Origin: Biscogniauxia marginata
Taxonomy: Eukaryota; Ascomycota; Sordariomycetes; Xylariales; Xylariaceae
DNA length: 64,000 nucleotides
Assembly: GCA_022695795.1 (NCBI GenBank)
Contig: MU404181.1
Span: forward strand, 36,382 to 100,381
Direction of reading: 5' to 3'
The position numbers and the translations under genes were made by a program. The notes beneath the pieces are model-generated. The model was given only the letters and a program-made list of their open reading frames with translations. It ran no database searches and had not been told where the DNA came from. Shown here piece after piece: positions 1 to 12,038 of this stretch (position 1 is the first letter of the stretch; every line of letters starts with the position of its first letter).

Positions 1-29
1 ACTAGGAATACACAGGGAGGTTCGTCACA
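1..29 (+). repeat. 3' end of a Gypsy LTR, cut by the window edge
   Basis: This matches the last 29 bases of the sense LTR seen many times in the window, ending GGTTCGTCACA. The rest lies outside the window. The next five bases (TCCAT) would be its target duplication if the LTR is complete. Confidence 0.85.
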
Positions 30-885
30 TCCATGGCTACGCTCGAAAAATAGCATTAAAATGGCTAATGTCGCGTATTTAGAGGTTTCGTAACGTCGAG
101 AAATGGTTTATACGTAAAAACGCGAACAAGATACAAGATTTAAATTCATAATATCTTAAAATATTATACTTAATATAATTATAGGAAAATACTTATACGA
201 ACCGATATAATTATAACAAAAGAACCTGCCTTATTAAGAGCTTATATAGTTATTAAAAGCGTCTTTGCGAAATATGTATAAACTATATATACGTGTACTC
301 GTCTTATTATTTTGTCTATTTTTTATCTCGTTATTTAAAGAGACGTTTTAAGAATTAAGCTTCGTTATTTACATGATACGTCGAGGTCTAGAAAAATAAT
401 TACGCTGCTTTTAGTATCGTTAATAAGTTAAATAAGAAATCCTTATAACTACTTCTTATAACGCGACCTTAGCTTATTTAAATTTTTCTTTTAAGTGTTA
501 GTAATTTATACGTATAACTATATATATAGCTTTTCGTTAGCCGTTCTTTATAAACTCATATTTCCTCCCTTTTTTACTATTATCATTATTTAAGAGTTGC
601 TTCGTCTTATATCTTTATATTTAAGCATAACTATTATTCTCGGTTTAATTAAAGCCGATTAAAAAGACTTATTTATTTATTAGCCTTATTTAATAACTCT
701 CCATTTTACTACTATTATATTTAACGAGAATATTATTATTATTTAAGCTAATACATTTTTAGTTATTAATATGTATTTTCGATTTATTATTATTAACTTG
801 CTAACGTTATATAGCTAAACCACATCGCTATGGACCTGGCGGGAATGCTAAATAGACCTTCGACATTAATAAATTCTCGAAGGAC
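30..885. other. AT-rich sequence without recognisable gene
   Basis: RIP-like, TpA-dominated sequence with stops in every frame. A slightly less degraded patch lies at about 820-885. I recognise no element in it. Confidence 0.5.
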
Positions 886-1252
886 TGTGACGAACCTCCC
901 TGTGTGTTCCTAGTCAGCTGACTTCACAGGTGAGTACGTACTAGGTTTTCTTGATTTGAAGGTAATAGTGGATTAAGATTGGTTCAAGTGATTCATAATG
1001 TCTTATCCGTCAGAGAGATTTCAAGGTACTCTCACTATAGTATCAAGGAGTGACTGTAGTCTTAGATTGATAGCTAAGGAACTTAGAAATGAATGACTAG
1101 ATACAGAGGAAATTTCAGTCTACTTATACTTCTTTTTCTTTCACACTTCCTGTAGCTCCCTATACTTGATCTTGTGATCTCGCAGCGATCCCGAGATCAC
1201 CAAAAGGACACCACGTGACCTTAGGTCACGTGATCAAAACAGGGTTGTAACA
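886..1252 (-). repeat. Solo Gypsy LTR with 5-bp target duplication AGGAC
   Basis: It starts TGTGACGAACC and ends GTTGTAACA, which is the antisense form of the LTR family. AGGAC occurs directly before (881-885) and directly after (1253-1257), so both ends are exact and this is a solo LTR left by LTR-LTR recombination. It is one of the least RIP-affected copies (for example it keeps GTCAGCTGAC and the CACGTG boxes). Confidence 0.95.
1212..1232. promoter_or_regulatory. CACGTG inverted repeat in the LTR
   Basis: CACGTGACC-TTA-GGTCACGTG: 9-bp arms around 3 nt, containing two CACGTG E-boxes. TCACGTGA-type motifs recur in other LTRs of the family (about 1476, 5836, 14537, 25265, 30405). A U3 regulatory role for a bHLH factor is inferred. 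Confidence 0.45.
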
Positions 1253-1416
1253 AGGACCTAATCGTCGCGACACTAAGTAGTGGTTTTGTCGCAGCCGTAG
1301 CAAAGTACCAGAACTTGGACCAAACGAACCCGGTCGCATATTAGGGTGTGACTGGTTGTTACGTGACTTCTGCTGCTGTGGCAATTTTTAAACAGCATGG
1401 AATCATTTAAGAGAGC

Positions 1417-1804
1417 TGTTACGATCCTACAGGGATTAGGACTCTAAAAGAGGAATAGGGGAACTAATTGAATATCACGTGACCATTGACATGGTGGGAA
1501 TGGATGTGGAAGATAAACACATCCAAGATGAACACATCCAAGATACTATTCATAAGGAGCAAACTATACAAGTGGAAGTTGTATAAGTAGGTTGGAAATT
1601 CCCATGTAATTAGTCTCTCGTTCTTTAGCTATCAATTCATGACTATATTCATTCTTTGGAATATAAGTTAGAGTACCTTGAAACCTCTTTAATAAACACA
1701 TTATATTGGATCATAATCGATTTACTATTACCTTCAAATCAAGAACCCAGTACGATAACCTATTTAACCGTTAGTCAGACAGAGTGTTAAGAGGGTTTGT
1801 CACA
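1417..1804 (+). repeat. Solo Gypsy-type LTR with 5-bp target duplication AGAGC
   Basis: It starts TGTTACGATCC and ends GGTTTGTCACA. AGAGC flanks it at 1412-1416 and 1805-1809. It is a diverged sense-orientation relative of the main LTR family: the R/U5-like half aligns well, but the U3 half has its own sequence, including a short repeat of ACACATCCAAGAT near 1519-1544. It is little affected by RIP. Confidence 0.93.
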
Positions 1805-1809
1805 AGAGC

Positions 1810-3889
1810 GCGGGGAGTTTGTGCTTCTAGTTATGCCATATTCATATCCACTTTAAAGTACCCCCCGGCTAGTAACTAGCTTTATTAAAGCGGCGACCGA
1901 CATAATAATATATTTAACTTAAAAGATTAAACTATTTTTAGCTTATAAGCATATATATTATCGTACTAAGTAGCAAAACTATATATATCTACTTTAATAA
2001 AGGTAATAACATAACAAGAATATTCGAGAGAGGAAAAATATAAATAATTATTTTATCTCGTGTTAATAAAATATAGTAATAAAAAATTAGATATCTTTTT
2101 ATTCTCGATATTTTATTAATATTTTAAGGTGAATAATATATTAACGAGTTACTTATAATACAACTTGTTTTAAACACGCAATTTTGTATTAAAGACAAGT
2201 TATATACCTATTAATGCCTCATTTTAATCCTTACATACCTTAAAAAACTATAATAAGCAAAAGGTGTACACCGGGAAAGCTAAATAGGTAGAAGATAGCA
2301 AAATATCGACCTCGGAGATTATTAAATAATGAAAGAGATGGTGTCTACCCTTACCACATCCCAGAATGTACAAAAATATCACATTTTGGCTGTAATATCC
2401 TTGTCGGTATCTCAATGTAGAACGCGATCCGCAGGCTTCCCACCGTGACGTGTTAAAGCCTAAGCAACATAAGGTTATGTTATAGTTTTAAGATATGTCT
2501 TTTTTTATTATTATAATGTTTAAGCTTTAATACGTATTCCCTTTTTTTATTTAATAATTAACTTCTTTTTTTTATTTAATTCTTAGTTTATTTATTTTAT
2601 AATAAGAACTATTTTTAATAACACATATTATTTTAAACCTTTATTTATATTCGAGATCTTAATTTTAAAGAGATAATTACTTTATTTAGTATTTAAAGAA
2701 CTTATAAATATCTTTAAAAATAGCAATAAAAATTATATCGCATCGAATATTAATACTTTAAAACTTTATTCATTATAAATAATAAACTAGAGTCCTTATA
2801 AATGTTATACGAAGATTAATATAAGTTATTAAGCGGATAACATAACCACTTAGTAACTCCCCCTAAGTTTAGAATGATTAACACCGAGGCGAATATCTTA
2901 ATACGGCCGTCACTAGTTATATAGAAAATGTCGGCTATAAAAGCTCTTATTACTACCTCTCTCACGAACTAATCTGTCTAAGCCGAAACTCATAAAAGGT
3001 TTTAAGTTAATTAAACTCTTGTCTCGATATTCGTGTATATGCTAAATAAAGTAATAAACCGCAAATTATAAATATATACATAAGTATACGAAAATATCGA
3101 GCTTACTATTTACTTTTTTTATTTCTTTATATTATTTACTTAACTTTAATGCCGTTATATAATACTTCCTTTTAAGTGTTAAATTCTTAGTATTAAGTAT
3201 GATAATATTTTTATTAATTAGATTTAATATAAATACAACGACCACGAAACTTAAATCGAACTTAAATAAAGCAATATTAATAAAAACTAAATATACTTAA
3301 AAGTAAATTAAGTATTATATTAATTATTATTAAGGTATAATTAAAAAAAACCGTTTTAAACGGCGTCTTTTATAAACGTCCCGCGAAATACTTTAAAAAC
3401 TATTTTTTATATTATTACGAAAAACGTATTATAACAAGATAAATTGCTTAAACGTCTTTTTTAAGCTAGTTATAATTAATTACCTAAATAGTAAAGTAAA
3501 TTCGGTATTAAATATATAATAAATGATTTTTGCCGTGTAAAAAGAGTATTTTTTTATTAGCTACACCGACATAGCCGTTTAGTATTCTTCTAGTAAGTTT
3601 AAAACGCGACGTGAGGGAATAACGTAATCGAATATTCTAAATAGCTACGCACGTTCTTTATTTAGTAAAACCGGCTATTAACACTATTTTATTAACCTTA
3701 AATCTCTTTAGCTAAATCTTCTCGGGAGGTGAATCATAGCTTTTAAAACTGACCTTATTAACTAAATAAATAGATAATACGAAAAAGGATTTATTATTTA
3801 GAGATAAAAAGCCGTAAAAAGGGAAAACACGAAATTCTAAGTAATTTTAATCCCGGCTTTTTACTTGTTAAGCTTAATATTACATGTTC
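1810..3889. other. AT-rich unclassified sequence with a less degraded pocket
   Basis: There are no open frames of note. About 2240-2470 is close to normal composition, while the rest is TpA-rich. I could not assign it to a transposon class. Confidence 0.45.
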
Positions 3890-5533
3890 CTTTAAGCTTT
3901 AATAGATATCGCAGTTATTATCTATATAAAACCTCTAATTTAAGCTATTGTGCTAGCTTCTTCCCTAGTGGGTTTTACACTTGTCGTCGTTGCAATGGCT
4001 CTAGTGTAGCTTATCATGGTTTAACTTAATTCCTAAGTTATATCTTAATTTATAATTATTATACTTATATGGTAGTTCGTTTTCGTTATATCCTTATTTG
4101 ACTTGTTTTAATATAAAATATCTTAGGTATAAATAATTATCCTTTAAATAGTTTTTATAATTAACTTAATAATATTTATAAATTTCTTTTATAAAGGCTT
4201 CCTCGTTTTTCTTTACTTTAATAATAATAATGATAAACACTTAGTTTATTTCTTTGTTGTTTTCGAAATGTATTTTTACTTTAAAAGTTCTTTTCTCGGG
4301 TTAAGAAATCCCTTTTATTTTTGGTTCCTATTTCTTAGGACTTCGACACTCGTTTTTATAATGTCTTTTCTTTTTGTAGTTAAAATACTTAATAGTTAAC
4401 TTATTTCGTTTTTTTTGCTCTTTTTAAGCAACGTTAATTTTAATGAGGTTTGACTTGGTTTTAGTGCCTTTCCTAGTTCCGGCACCGCTTCTGTGATTTC
4501 CTTTTTTCAATTAATCGCCATTCTTTCGTTATACCGTCTTTTTCTTTTCAAGGTACCGTTTAAAATTTTCGTTATTAATAGTAATTACCATTATAACGTA
4601 ATTATTAAACTTTCCTAAGTTCCTTTCTTTATATAGGTTTATCTTATATAACTCATTTTTTATATAGTCTTTTAGTCCTTAATAAAACAAGTAATATAAG
4701 CTCTTAATAAGTAATTATAATTAGCTTGCGAGTTTTTTAAACTTAATAGCGTAGTTCGAGGCTTTCTTGTTTTGTCGTAGTTTATAAAGTCGAGCTTCGG
4801 CTTATTACTTAAGGATTAAATTGCTAAATATAGACTTAAATTGTTTTTCGAACTCCTTATAATCCTTAAAGACTTTCTTTATATCTTCTTAAGCGTTTAA
4901 TCCGTTTTCTAGATAATCCTTTAACACTAGTTAAAACCAGGTTAAAGCAGTTTTAACGAGGAGCTAGGATACCGTGAAAACCTTTTATTCCTTAGTAATA
5001 ATCGTTTTATAATAGAACCGTAAGTAAGTTCCAGCCTAGATTAAAAACCCTTTTAAATCGCTTGACCCATTATATCTACTAAATATAATTAATTTAAAAC
5101 CCTTTATATCGGGGGTTATTATATTATTTTCGTCGTTTAAGTTATTAGGGTCGCTATCGTTTAAAAATAGTTTCGGTTACTTGTCTTTAAAAGGTAGGGG
5201 TTATTTTACTTATTTATTTTCTTTTTTAGGTGTTTTTTCCTCTTTCTCTTCTTTTTTTTAAATAATTCTTCTTGTTAAGCTTCTAAGATGTCCTCCCGTG
5301 ACTCTTCTTTAGTTATAACTATAATTAACTTCTGTGTTAGTTCTTTTAAACCTTTTTATTATATCGTAAAAAAATCTAAAGTTTTCGTTTAAGAGCTTAT
5401 TAATTATTATCTTTTTACTTATTTCTTTTTTTGTTACCCTTTAGTCTTAAGGGGCATGTTTGTCTTAAGATGATTTAACCGAAAATCCCTTCTTTTAAAT
5501 TAATATCAAGCACTAATTAAGGAGCTATTAAAA
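3890..5533 (-). pseudogene. Gypsy gag region, RIP-degraded, truncated
   Basis: This is the 5' internal part of a minus-strand Gypsy element. It aligns through its whole length with 60764-62403 of the complete element and begins immediately inside an LTR (5534). Near 4336-4387 the minus strand reads a retroviral-type zinc knuckle, KYFNYKKKRHYKNEC, where the first two Cys of CX2CX4HX4C have become Tyr, the expected effect of G->A change on TGC/TGT codons. Homology stops abruptly at about 3890, so the polymerase half is missing. It is non-functional, with many stops. Confidence 0.8.
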
Positions 5534-5933
5534 TGTAACGAACCTCCTTATGTGTTCCTAGTTAATTGACTTTATAAGTGAGTATATACTAGGTTTTCTT
5601 GATTTAAAGGTAATAATAAGTTAAAATTGGTTTAATTAATTCACTATATTATGTTTGTTAAAGAGGTTTTAAGGTACTCTCATTATAATATCAAAAAGTG
5701 ACTATAATCTTAGATTAATAGCTAAAAAACGAGAGATTAATTACATAGGAAATTCCAATCTATTTATACTTATTACTTCCTCCTTGTAGTATGTTGGATA
5801 TGCCTGGATGAGACTCATCCACTCTCATTCATGTCACGTGATGTTGGATCACTTTCTCACATCAAATCGGAACATTCATGATCCGATTCTGATACCCTTA
5901 TCAACTGTTGTTGATACCGTCTGGTTCGTAACA
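5534..5933 (-). repeat. 5' LTR of the truncated minus-strand Gypsy element
   Basis: It starts TGTAACGAACC (RIP variant of TGTGACG) and ends GGTTCGTAACA. It joins the gag region at 5533/5534 exactly as the complete element does at 62403/62404. The bases after 5933 (ATAAC) continue a different, plus-strand Gypsy polymerase, so the element probably inserted there, but no matching duplication is found on the left. Confidence 0.85.
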
Positions 5934-7314
5934 ATAACACTTCGGTTAATAAGAACATAAAAATATCACTACACAAAGCAATGTACAGGCAAAAAGTGGA
6001 AATCTAAAAATAACCAATCGAACTCACAAAAACACCAAAAGTCGAAATAAAAGCCCCGAAAACAGAAGTACTATCCGAAAAAGTTTAAATAATACAATAA
6101 CGGCTATAAAAAGAATTATAATTTATTTAAGATAAAATAATAAAGTATTATAACAAAAAAAGAATTAAAAGATTAATTCTTAAAAAAGGAGATATAATTT
6201 ACTTGCTTTATTAATAACAAGACATAATAATAAAAACACCTTAAATTAAAATAAAACGGCTTAGCGAAAAATTTAAGTTTAAGAAATTAAAACTATATAA
6301 AATTAAAAAGGTTATTTCGAAAATCAATTATAAATTAACATTATTAAAAAGATTTAAAATACATTTTATATTTTATGTTTTATTTTTAAAATTAACACTA
6401 AAAAACGCTTTACTAGAAAATCAATTAAAATTTAAAGAAAACCCTGATAAGTACGAGGTTAAAAAAATATTTAATTTAAGATAAATTAATAGTTAATTAT
6501 AATATTTTATTAAATAAGAAGGTTACTCACTCGAGGAAAACACTTAAGAACCACTTAAGCACTTAAAAAACCTAACAAATGAACTTGCGAACTTTTACCG
6601 CTAAAACCCGGATCGTCCGGGAGGATTTACGGGTATAAGCCAGGATTTAAAAGGGATAAGTCGAAAGAGAGGAAAGCCGCTAAAATAAATACGTCTTGCT
6701 TAGATTTAAACTAATATAATAGTTTCTTTATACGTTATTATTTTTTAATAAGACGTTTTTATTTCTCCTTTTCACGCTTAACATGGTTTAACTCCTCGAT
6801 AAAGTTTAAATTACGCGTAATTATTTTTTTAAGCTTTTTAAACTAGAGACGACGTTAAATACGAAAACAATAAACACGATTTATTACGGCTTTTAAACGG
6901 ATTTCAGCCTTTTTTAACTTATTTTTAATTTTTTAAAACTATTTAATAATTTCGGTTATATTACTCCTCGAGATTTTAAAAACATTATATCGAGTGTGAT
7001 TTATTCGAATATACTTATTATAACGGTCGAAGTTTTTCGAGGCAATATATTCCTTTTCGTTATAATCGTAATAAGAACAAGGCTTTTTTTTTCGATTTTT
7101 AAGAATAACTAAGTTTATTAGGGCTAGTTTATTTTTAACCTATTTATTAACACGATAAAAAGCTTTAAAATTCTCTTTACAAATTTTTATAACATAATAA
7201 GACATAATAAAAAGGGGATAAAAAGGAATTTATTAATAAGAAAAAAAAACCTTAATTACGATTTTTTTTTTTTACTTATTTTTAGGGACAAAGATTTTCG
7301 GAGGGAAAAAATGA
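5934..7314 (+). pseudogene. 3' part of a Gypsy polymerase with chromodomain, RIP-degraded
   Basis: It aligns with 21187-22574 and 40700-42014 of the other plus-strand elements and begins mid-gene at the LTR junction. At about 6449-6600 the plus strand reads a chromodomain: KYEVKKIFNLR, then IK-EGYSLEENT-EPLKHLKN, with TAA/TAG at sites where the family has Trp or Gln. This marks the element as a chromovirus. The Gypsy chromodomain follows integrase and is thought to guide insertion to heterochromatin. It ends at a purine-rich stretch before the LTR. Confidence 0.8.
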
Positions 7315-7716
7315 TATTATAAACCTCCTTTTCTTTTTCTTGTTACGTGTAGGTTATATAACCAAAAAAGCGGCGTTAAGCGCTTAATTAAGAAAGAACG
7401 CCAATAAATCAATAAATCATAAATAAGAGATTTATAATTTAATGATTTACTTAATAATAAGAAGGGAAGAACAAGTATAAGTAAATCAAGGTTCCTTATA
7501 TATTTAGTTATTTATTCTAGTTTCTTAGCTATTAATTTAAAATTATAATCACTCTTTAATACTATAATGAGAGTACCTTAAAATCTCTTTAACGAACAAA
7601 ACATTATAAATCATTTAAATTAATCTTAACCCATTATTACCTTTAAATCAAGAAAACCTAGTACGTACTTACTTGTGAAGTCAGCTAACTAAGAACACAT
7701 AAAGAGGTTCGTCACA
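7315..7716 (+). repeat. 3' LTR of the plus-strand Gypsy fragment
   Basis: It starts TATTATAAACC (from TGTTACGAACC) right after the GGGAAAAAATGA purine tract and ends GAGGTTCGTCACA. It follows the polymerase remnant without a gap. It abuts an opposite-strand LTR fragment at 7717. Confidence 0.8.
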
Positions 7717-8046
7717 TAAATACGTATTAAGTTTTCTTAATTTAAAGATAATAATGAATTAAGATTAGTTTAAATAATTTATAATGTTTTATTCATTAAA
7801 GAGATTTTAAGGTATTTTTATTATAATGTTAAAAAGTGATTATAGTTTTAGATTAATAGTTAAGGAACTAAAATAAATAACTAAATACATAGGAAATTTT
7901 AATCTACTTATACTTCATTTTTTACAAGGAGTAACACCTATATTCTCTTTAATTCTCAAGAGTCCAACAGAGAATTCCTTTTATAGTTATGTAACCTTAA
8001 ATCACATGACCAACTTAATTCTCTTTACCCTTATTGGTTTGTAACA
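7717..8046 (-). repeat. Antisense LTR lacking its first ~50 bases
   Basis: It joins the LTR consensus at the TACGTATTAAG position and runs to GGTTTGTAACA. It belongs to the subfamily with an internal ~40-bp repeat (TTAATTCTCAAGAGTCCAACAGAGAATTC) and carries one unit. The missing start fits disruption by insertion of the preceding element. Confidence 0.75.
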
Positions 8047-8057
8047 CAAATCCCCCT

Positions 8058-8885
8058 CCCCTTATAATACTATTCACTCTTATACTTGATCAATCTTATT
8101 ACCTACTATGATAATAAGCACGTTTAATGATTTAACACGCCGGACCTTATTAAAAAGATTTCTAATTTAACAAAAAAAAGACTTTAAGTTAATATTATAT
8201 ATTAATAGAAATTCATAAGCCTTTTTAATATATTAATTATGTAATTATATATATACTTTAACGCCATTTAAATCCATTACTTTTAACTTATAATATTAAT
8301 TGTTAATCTTAAACGTGTTTTAATAAACGTTTATAATCGTAAGGTCGTATTATAAACATATAATAATAAGTTAACTTATTTAAATTAATAAAGTAAATAT
8401 TTATATACGCATTTTTTTAACGAAGTTTTGCCGGTAAAGCTAAACTATTAACGCCGACTTTCTAATACTATTATTTCTTAATAACATTAATTAGTAACGT
8501 TATATATAATTAATTAAACACGATATAAATTCGTATAATATTACTATTTATTTAAACAATTAAAAAGAAACTAAATAATCGAGGTCATGTAAAACATATT
8601 AGTAAAAATAGAATTATTTAAGGTAGCCAGGCGGTATAGAAATATGCTGGGTGTTGCATCGAGAAAGTGCAGATTTGTTGCGTGCTGGTTCACAACGTAC
8701 GTATACTTATATGCTAGACTACTTGCCGAATCACTCGAGTACCTAGCTAGTAATAAGGTCAAATTTCTAGCATGAGGGAACAGGAGTAAACAGATGGGGA
8801 GAAAATACAAAGGCAACATTTTGCTAGTTTCTTGAACCCGATCTCCAACCGCGAGAAAGGGGCTAATCAAGAGCAGTAAAACAAG
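8058..8885. repeat. ~830-bp duplicated segment, copy A
   Basis: It aligns end to end with 52541-53370 (copy B). From 8058 to about 8630 both copies are AT-rich. From about 8640 on, copy A is nearly free of C->T/G->A change whereas copy B keeps decaying. The function is unknown; no coding frame survives in both copies. Confidence 0.75.
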
Positions 8886-9484
8886 GTCAAAGATCCTGTA
8901 GAACTTGTAATTCCCGATCTAGACATGTCTCCAAACAAGGGGGACGAGATCTTATAGGTTGATACTTCGTTACATACATTGGTTGGTGTAGTTAGCTCAA
9001 AACCCACCTGTTGCATCCCTGTACTAAATTTGGACAGATTTGGTACAGGGGTTATAAATGTAGTCTATAAATTGTAAATATGTTAGACAAGTCATAGTTT
9101 TAATAGAATAGCAAGTAGGATACTTAACAGCTATTAAATTTCAGTTTACAAGTCATCGGTAGGGATGGCTTCTGTGACGCCGCGACGCAGTAAAAAAGCA
9201 ATTAACGATTCCAACTCTAAGGCAACGATCTATTAGTTCGAATTACCATTTGGCCAGCATATCTAGCTAGTAAACATCTCTGCGTCTCCTTTTCATCTAG
9301 ATGGGTGCGAGAAGACATTTTAGAGTTGCAAAATTCAAATGTCGCCATGTTGTCTTGCAAGTTTCACCCAAGAGGAAGTAATCAAAGAAATACGGTCTTA
9401 CTGTGATTCGGTATTCGAAGCCGGGCATTAGCTTAACATGTCGTATTTTAACACAACCCCTCCGCTCAGCTTTGCAGGAGCTAA
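8886..9484. other. GC-normal intergenic sequence
   Basis: No convincing gene. A possible hairpin lies at 9017-9050. Open frames on both strands around 9297-9602 overlap each other and look like chance. Confidence 0.4.
9017..9050. other. 13-bp hairpin
   Basis: Arms CCCTGTACTAAAT and ATTTGGTACAGGG are complementary except for one T-G pair, with an 8-nt loop. No neighbouring gene explains it. Confidence 0.4.
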
Positions 9485-10916
9485 CTAAACAATAGGCTCG
9501 AGTATTTACCGGCGACCTCTCAATGCAGGTTAAGCGAAAATCAGCCGACATGTAGCTCTCAAATTCCTCACGATGTGGCGACCTTAGTATCAGCTGGAAC
9601 AAAAAACGAGTTAAATAAACATTCTAGCAAACGGCAAAAGAAGGATGTCGTGCTACCTAGGCCAAAGCGAATACGGGTTGATACGGCACTCACAAGGGAA
9701 GGAAGCAGTCTCCATCTAGCAAGCATAGCGAGCCATGTCGATCGAAAGATTATTCAATGTGCCCAAAAGTATGTTACAAAAGTTATAGGTGGATTATCAA
9801 GACTTCAAAAGTCAAGCTCTCGGAGTCACAAGGTTGTCCTATCTTCAAATTGCTTAGGGATGAAGCTCCTTCAATATCGCCAAGAGACAACGTTAAATGA
9901 AAGAAATGAGAAATTGGAATATCTCCTTTCTAAGATCTCGGAAAACCTTGGATCAGAGCGCTGGCTAGCCGATTTTTATCATCGTTATGCGACATTTCGA
10001 CGCAGATTTCTCGATCCCGCACATTCTGAGACTGGGGATTTTGATCAAGAACGCCATACGAAAGAAAAAGAAGCCTTATGCAAGGTCACGAGCTCGGTCA
10101 TAAACAAACTTGAGCCTATCTGGGGAAGCTATGCGAATCTGATATACAACGCGCTAAGAGGTACATAAATCATGCCCATGTTAGAGGACTATTTACTAGG
10201 TTTCTAACCAAGTTCATTCTAGAAACAAGGTACAAAGGTTGTAAATTATATACACATGTTGCGAAGAACGAGCTTGACGATTTGATTAATCTTATTGTCG
10301 ATTTACTTTCGGGATCTACTATCGAATTAGAAGTCCCAGAAGATGTGCCGGTCATGAACCCGGCTTTCTTTCTTAGCATCGTTGCAAATACTTAGTAATT
10401 CCCGCCTGCTATATCAATTGACAGAACCAAACTGACAGCCTTAGGGTCTCGGCGGTTTGCCGGGAAATCGGACTTGAAAACTTCGCAAGTCTGAATCTAC
10501 AATCAGAAATCGACAAGGTGGCCGATGATCTAGCGAACCTCGGGCTAGAATGTGGATATTTGCCGCTGAAGACGCTGTTGGAGAAAGAGAACGGATTAAA
10601 AAGGGGGAGATCATTGAGCAAGAAAGATGGAACGTTTTTAATTCGTTTAGCACCCTCTGGGGCATCAGGCCATGGCAGCAACCAGTGTTTCAAGTCAACT
10701 ACACCTGTACGCAATCAACAAGACGCAATGGATATTCTCATGGAGGCTGCTCAAACGGCCGACGCTGGGGACTTTAGCACTGGTCTATCGTCACAAGAAG
10801 AGAACGGAGCTGGAGGAATCGCCGGAGAGTGGTTAGATTGGGTCCAGTTAAATGAGTTTGGTGCCGATTTCAACCACGTTCTAGATACAGATGTCTATGA
10901 TATGACTAGCCCTTAA
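9485..10916 (+). pseudogene. Hypothetical protein gene, interrupted
   Basis: Three coding segments in different frames read as one protein of roughly 440 residues. Segment 1 (open from 9485; no ATG found) has a basic stretch SKRQKKDVVLPRPKRIR and a helical region. Segment 2 (about 10112-10395) reads RYINHAHVRGLFTRFLTKFI and EVPEDVPVMNPAFFLSIVAN. Segment 3 (10439-10916) ends in an acidic, hydrophobic tail (GEWLDWVQLNEFGADFN). A 44-nt intron at 10395-10438 (GTAATT..TTGAC..CAG) joins segments 2 and 3 in frame. The step from segment 1 to 2 needs either an intron with a weak donor (for example 10085-10158) or is a frameshift. I recognise no family. A nuclear protein with an acidic tail is possible but unproven. 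Base composition is normal, unlike the flanking RIP DNA. Confidence 0.45.
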
Positions 10917-11530
10917 TGTTTTCTAGAGCAGTATCTTGAGGTTCCCCATCCATGCTACCCTCTTGAGATGGCACCTGAGTGAATGAGATAGAAATGAACA
11001 ATATGTACGGTGTCCGGACCCCAATTACAGTATCCTTGCCAAGCAGATACATCTGCAGCGGCTGATCAACTGGATAAGCTTGCCATGGGACTATATCTAA
11101 CTGAGACTTATCCTTTGTATAAAACACTATCTCTTGTGACTGCATGTCTGACTCTATTCCCGGATCATAATTGCAAAGGGGCACGAGAAGGATGGTTTGA
11201 TCCGCTGTCGCTAATCGCCCAGATCGCATTAGAACCACTCGCCAACGGTAGTAAAACTTGGCATGTAAATCACCGGCCTGCTTCTTAAGTTTAGGTGTCT
11301 TTTCGATTAGCTACGATCTTTTAAACAGTCGTAAAGCGTACCATTTCGCCGATGATTTGATTGACCAATATTTCGTGTCTTTTCGAGGGAGCTTTCTTAA
11401 GCCGAGAGGCTTCCATTCCCTCTAAATCGAGTTTTTCAAGGTTATCCTCATTGATTGATAGTCGAGCAGCAGCTTTGATGTCTCGTTCAAGTTCACGAGA
11501 CATAGGGATGGGTTTAGCGACATTCATCAT
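10906..11530 (-). CDS. Hypothetical two-exon protein, 193 aa
   Basis: Exon 1 is 11530-11342 and exon 2 is 11298-10906. The 43-nt intron (11341-11299) has GTACGC donor, GCTAATC branch and AAAG acceptor, and splicing at phase 0 gives one open frame of 194 codons. ATG at 11530 is the first of two in a row after an upstream in-frame stop. The N-terminus is charged and helical (MSRELERDIKAAARLSINED). The second exon carries CNYDPGIESDMQSQEIVFYT and QLDIVPWQAYPVDQPLQMYL. There is no signal peptide or membrane segment. The last ~30 residues may differ if a further short intron is used near 10975-11005. The 3' end overlaps the convergent gene by 11 bp. Family unknown. Confidence 0.6.
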
Positions 11531-12038
11531 GCAATTGGCGATAGATCTTGTAGATTAAGAAGAGAAAATACCGTAGAAAAAAAAGAAATTAATTTATTTT
11601 GTTGATAGTTATTTATTATAGAGCACTGAGGTTGTCGTACATTTCGTATTTCTACTAAGGTGTTAGCCGTGTTTACAGTAGTGGCGTTATTCTAGGTAAG
11701 GGGACTTTTCTTAAAAAAGTTGATGAATCATCCCCAGGAAAGTGGTGCTCGAAATGGATTAACTATTTTCCTTGGACAAATTACATTATTCCTTCCATAT
11801 TATTAGCGGGGCAGAAGCGGGAACTTAGACGCATTAGTATGACCCATACTAACCAACCCTCCTTCTTATCGGCACCTCTTTTAATGACTAAGCAATCAAT
11901 CAATTAATCACTAGTCCTACCCCGCCTATTAATGCTCAACAGACAAGTGAGAACGTCATTGGAGAGCATGTAAGGACAATATTTCACTTTTTTTCATTTT
12001 CTCTTTCCCAAGTCAATTAACTACTAGACAATTGTACT
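11531..12038. other. Intergenic region
   Basis: Normal-composition spacer between divergent genes, probably holding both promoters. I see no specific site. Confidence 0.4.

Noticed and set aside
8571..8870. 99-codon minus-strand ORF
   Set aside because: It lies in the duplicated segment and is not kept in copy B; no motif or splice support.
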